Origin: JADJLQ01 sp040007895 | Lineage (GTDB): Bacteria > Bacteroidota > Bacteroidia > Chitinophagales > Saprospiraceae | Reading direction: 5' to 3' | Assembly: GCA_040007895.1 (NCBI GenBank) | Contig: JBDTUE010000002.1 | Coordinates: forward strand, 1-64,000 | DNA length: 64,000 bases | In this document: positions 61,532 to 64,000 of the stretch, in pieces | Layout of the letters: every line of letters begins with the position of its first letter | Position numbering within the stretch: position 1 is the first letter of the stretch | Notes under the pieces: generated by a model | Databases searched by the model: none | What the model was told of the DNA's origin: nothing | Seen by the model: the letters and a program-made list of their open reading frames with translations, nothing else | Program-made: the position numbers and the translations under genes

Positions 61532-63064
61532 TTAATGTTTGAAATGCCTGATACCGGTGAGATACATAGCCATACCATGCTGCTCACAATAATCGATACT
61601 TTCTTTGTCCTTTACAGAGCCTCCGGGTTGAATGACTGACTTAATCCCTGCTTCATGGGCTATTTGCACACAATCGGGAAATGGGAAAAAAGCCTCTGAT
61701 GCCATTGCACTACCGGCAATCTTTTCTTCAAATCCAAAAACTTTTGCTTTGGACAAAGCCTGATGTAGAGCGTCCACCCTGGAAGTCTGTCCGCAACCCA
61801 TGCCAATGAGTTGCTTATTATTAACCAGAGCAATAGCATTGGATTTTAAATGCTTTGCTATAAGATTAGCATAAAGCAGATCTTCCAATTCATGGGGCGT
61901 ACATTGAGTAGACGTAGAGGATTTAAGGTCACTTGGTTTACTGCTATGTTTATCTCTTTCCTGGCGTATGATACCATTGAGGAGACTCTTGAATTGCCAT
62001 TTTTCTTCTGGCCAATGTTTGAGCTTCAGAAGAATTCGGTTCTTCTTTTTTTGTAATAATACCAAAGCGCTGTCTGAAAATGCAGGAGCTATCAATACTT
62101 CGTAAAATAAATGATCAATTTCCGTAGCCACTTCATGATCGATTTCCGTGTTAGAAATGATTACTCCACCGAATGCAGAGACGGGGTCACCTGCTAAAGC
62201 GCTTTTCCAGGCATTTATAAGATTGGACCTGGTCGCAATACCACACACATTTGTATGTTTTAGAATAGCCATGCCGGGGCCAAAATCATTCATATCTTTC
62301 ATCAACCAAATCGCTGCATCTACATCCACCAGGTTATTATATGAAAGTTCCTTTCCTTGTATCTGAATTAGAAGTTCATTCAGCACACCAAAATAGGTAG
62401 AAGCCTGATGAGGGTTTTCACCATATCTTAAAGTAAATCCTTTGGGAGACGATTCATGAAAGTATTCAATTCCCGATTCTTTATTGAAGTGGTTAAATAT
62501 CTGGGTATCGTAATGCGATGTCACCTGGAATGCACGTGTAGCCAGGTATTTCCTGTCATCTATTGAAGAAGTCCCCTTTTTTGACTTTAATAATTCTGAA
62601 ATAAAACCATAATCAGACTGGGAAGGTACAATCAGTACATCTTTATAATTTTTGGCTGCAGCCCGGATAAGTGAGATACCACCGACATCGATTTTTTCAA
62701 TGATTTCACTTTCAACGGTTGTAAGTTGAACAGTTTTCTCAAAAGGATATAAATCTACAATGACCAAATCTATCTCCGGAATGTCCTGTTCTTCTAATTG
62801 TGCAAGGTGACCCTCATCTCTCCTCGCCAATATACCACCAAATACTTTGGGATGAAGTGTCTTTACCCTTCCGTCCAGGATAGAAGCAAATCCAGTCATT
62901 TCTTCAACGCTCACTACTTCAAGACCTAAACTTTTAATATATTGATGAGTGCCCCCTGTAGAATAAATGGTGATACCCAGGGAAGTAAGCATATGAAGGA
63001 TCTCTTCGAGACCATCTTTGTGAAAAACGGAAATTAGAGCTGATCTGATCTGAATATTGGACAT
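61532..63064 (-). CDS. purH: Bifunctional AICAR transformylase/IMP cyclohydrolase
   Basis: This 510-residue enzyme catalyses the last two steps of IMP synthesis. The N-terminal MGS-like IMP cyclohydrolase domain (about 1-195) shows SVFHKDGLEEIL, STGGTHQYI and GRVKTLHPKVFGGILARRDE. The AICARFT domain follows, with catalytic Lys-His in ILKHTNVCGIA (about 262-272) and SEAFFPFPD near 455. It ends in GMAMYLTGIRHFKH. A TAATTTTG element lies about 25 nt before the start. It leads the purH-coaX-OMP unit. Confidence 0.97.
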   Translation of the reverse strand: MSNIQIRSALISVFHKDGLEEILHMLTSLGITIYSTGGTHQYIKSLGLEVVSVEEMTGFASILDGRVKTLHPKVFGGILARRDEGHLAQLEEQDIPEIDLVIVDLYPFEKTVQLTTVESEIIEKIDVGGISLIRAAAKNYKDVLIVPSQSDYGFISELLKSKKGTSSIDDRKYLATRAFQVTSHYDTQIFNHFNKESGIEYFHESSPKGFTLRYGENPHQASTYFGVLNELLIQIQGKELSYNNLVDVDAAIWLMKDMNDFGPGMAILKHTNVCGIATRSNLINAWKSALAGDPVSAFGGVIISNTEIDHEVATEIDHLFYEVLIAPAFSDSALVLLQKKKNRILLKLKHWPEEKWQFKSLLNGIIRQERDKHSSKPSDLKSSTSTQCTPHELEDLLYANLIAKHLKSNAIALVNNKQLIGMGCGQTSRVDALHQALSKAKVFGFEEKIAGSAMASEAFFPFPDCVQIAHEAGIKSVIQPGGSVKDKESIDYCEQHGMAMYLTGIRHFKH

Positions 63065-63165
63065 GATCTATGGAACGAATTAAGTTCGCAAAATTAGAAA
63101 ATAAATAACCCTTTCCTTCAACACAATTTCAGAAATAAACTTATTTCAAAATTACATCTTCCATT

Positions 63166-63759
63166 TTACGGTTCCTTTTGGAAAGTAAGGATATTTCCCA
63201 TGTGGTAACAAGTACGACACCTGGGCTCGTATTTGTCCTTCTCTCCCAGTACTACCGTATCTCTTTCGTCTGTTAGTCGATATGAGTGTGTAGCCAGGTT
63301 ACCGCAATGAGGGCAAATGGCGTGTACTTTGGTAATATATTCGGAGATTGCCAGTAGTTGAGGAATAGGCCCAAAAGGTCTGCCGAGGTAATCCATATCC
63401 AATCCGGCAATGATAACTCTGATGCCACGCAAAGCTATTTGTTGACATACTTCCGGAAGATCCATGTCAAAAAACTGCGCTTCATCTATGCCGATCACTT
63501 CCATACCTCCGGAAAGCCTTAGCAGTTCACGAGAGGATTTTATGGGAAATGAATCCAGAGAGTTTCGATCGTGAGAAACCACTTGGTTTTCATCATACCG
63601 GGTATCGGTCATAGGTTTGACGATGACTACTTTTTGATTCGCTATTTTTGCCCTTCGCATCCTGCGGATTAATTCTTCTGTTTTTCCAGAAAACATAGAT
63701 CCGCAGATGACTTCAATCCATCCACTTCTTTGTCCTTTAAAATGAGGTTCTAAAAACAT
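63166..63759 (-). CDS. tdk: Thymidine kinase
   Basis: I start at the ATG at 63759 (197 residues); the longer frame from 63804 adds 15 residues unlike the family. Walker A is GSMFSGKT (20-27), Walker B is IGIDEAQFFD (about 93-102), and AGLDMDYLGRPFGP is the lasso-side motif. Zinc-binding cysteines are in HAICPHCG (about 148) and CRTC (about 183). It is the type II tetrameric enzyme that salvages thymidine to dTMP. It is divergent from the gene at the right edge. Confidence 0.95.
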   Translation of the reverse strand: MFLEPHFKGQRSGWIEVICGSMFSGKTEELIRRMRRAKIANQKVVIVKPMTDTRYDENQVVSHDRNSLDSFPIKSSRELLRLSGGMEVIGIDEAQFFDMDLPEVCQQIALRGIRVIIAGLDMDYLGRPFGPIPQLLAISEYITKVHAICPHCGNLATHSYRLTDERDTVVLGEKDKYEPRCRTCYHMGNILTFQKEP

Positions 63760-63954
63760 GATGGACAAAGTTAACTCACCTGGAATAAATCGATGCCGGT
63801 ACATTTGGATATGGAATTGAATTGATTACTTATTATACATGAATACGTAGAAATTACAATTTCAGGCCTTTTATATCAAAACCCGATATAGCTTAATGAC
63901 AAAGGGTTCTGTAGAGATTGGGCCATTTTTTACTAAATTTGCCGTTCTTATACT

Positions 63955-64000
63955 ATGGATCTTATAAAAGCAAAATCAATACTGGGCAGGCTACAAGCCA
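63955..64000 (+). CDS. Start of a gene cut by the right edge
   Basis: From an ATG at 63955 an open frame reads MDLIKAKSILGRLQA and runs off the window after 15 codons. A -7-like TAAATTTG at 63934 lies suitably upstream, and the reading direction suits a gene divergent from tdk. Too little is present to name a product. Confidence 0.45.
   Translation, partial: MDLIKAKSILGRLQA

Overview
The window is AT-rich chromosomal DNA from a member of the Bacteroidota, most likely a Saprospiria/Chitinophagia-type gliding or environmental bacterium. The evidence is a complete type IX secretion core (porP/sprF-gldK-gldL-gldM-gldN), OMP_b-brl/CarboxypepD_reg receptors, DUF3078, DUF4097 and DUF547 families, few Shine-Dalgarno sequences, and a textbook Bacteroidota promoter (TTTG-N19-TAnnTTTG) in front of tRNA-Asn. 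Family names come from motif recognition in the translated sequence; no database search was run. I see no prophage, insertion sequence, CRISPR array or integrated element, so this is mostly housekeeping and envelope DNA.

Layout. 1-5.3 kb: a sensor kinase cut by the left edge, a PQQ-type sugar dehydrogenase, and an ECF sigma/anti-sigma/DUF4097 operon. 5.5-14.9 kb: gltX, a polysaccharide deacetylase, a GAF-PP2C phosphatase, a TM2-TPR protein, then CBS, Omp85, nadK and a polytopic membrane protein. 15.2-19.7 kb: a large outer-membrane receptor-like protein and a LolCDE/MacB-like ABC pair. 19.7-27.9 kb: a Gfo/Idh/MocA oxidoreductase, mutY, a sugar-acid dehydratase of the IlvD/Edd family, a decayed DUF547 lipoprotein gene, tRNA-Asn, a PfkB kinase, hpt and an M28 peptidase. 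28.4-32.6 kb: DUF3078 protein, then a fasciclin protein divergent from an MtfA-like gene, an ECF sigma factor and an RskA-type anti-sigma factor. 32.6-43.7 kb: clpB, an AraC regulator, two paralogous secreted proteins, two tandem cyclophilins, polyphosphate glucokinase, YceI and an ALDH7-type dehydrogenase. 43.7-51.5 kb: the T9SS operon read on the minus strand. 51.6-64 kb: an MBL hydrolase, envelope proteins, rbfA, recG, a hydroxyacid dehydrogenase, FKBP, thioredoxin, then purH-coaX-OMP and tdk.

How the genes work together. The most coherent machine is the T9SS/gliding motor: GldL and GldM form the inner-membrane motor, GldK and GldN the periplasmic ring, and PorP/SprF an outer-membrane partner. 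Two ECF/anti-sigma units suggest envelope-stress or surface regulation. One is followed by a DUF4097 protein and shares a candidate promoter with the outer-membrane receptor at 15.2 kb. The other sits beside a secreted fasciclin protein, the partnership known from mycobacterial SigK-RskA-MPT70/83. The most notable features are that module, a catalytically empty MtfA-like gene inside it, a triplicated 38-residue segment in GldL, a pair of secreted proteins made of doubled sorting-domain-like modules, and a multiply frameshifted DUF547 pseudogene.
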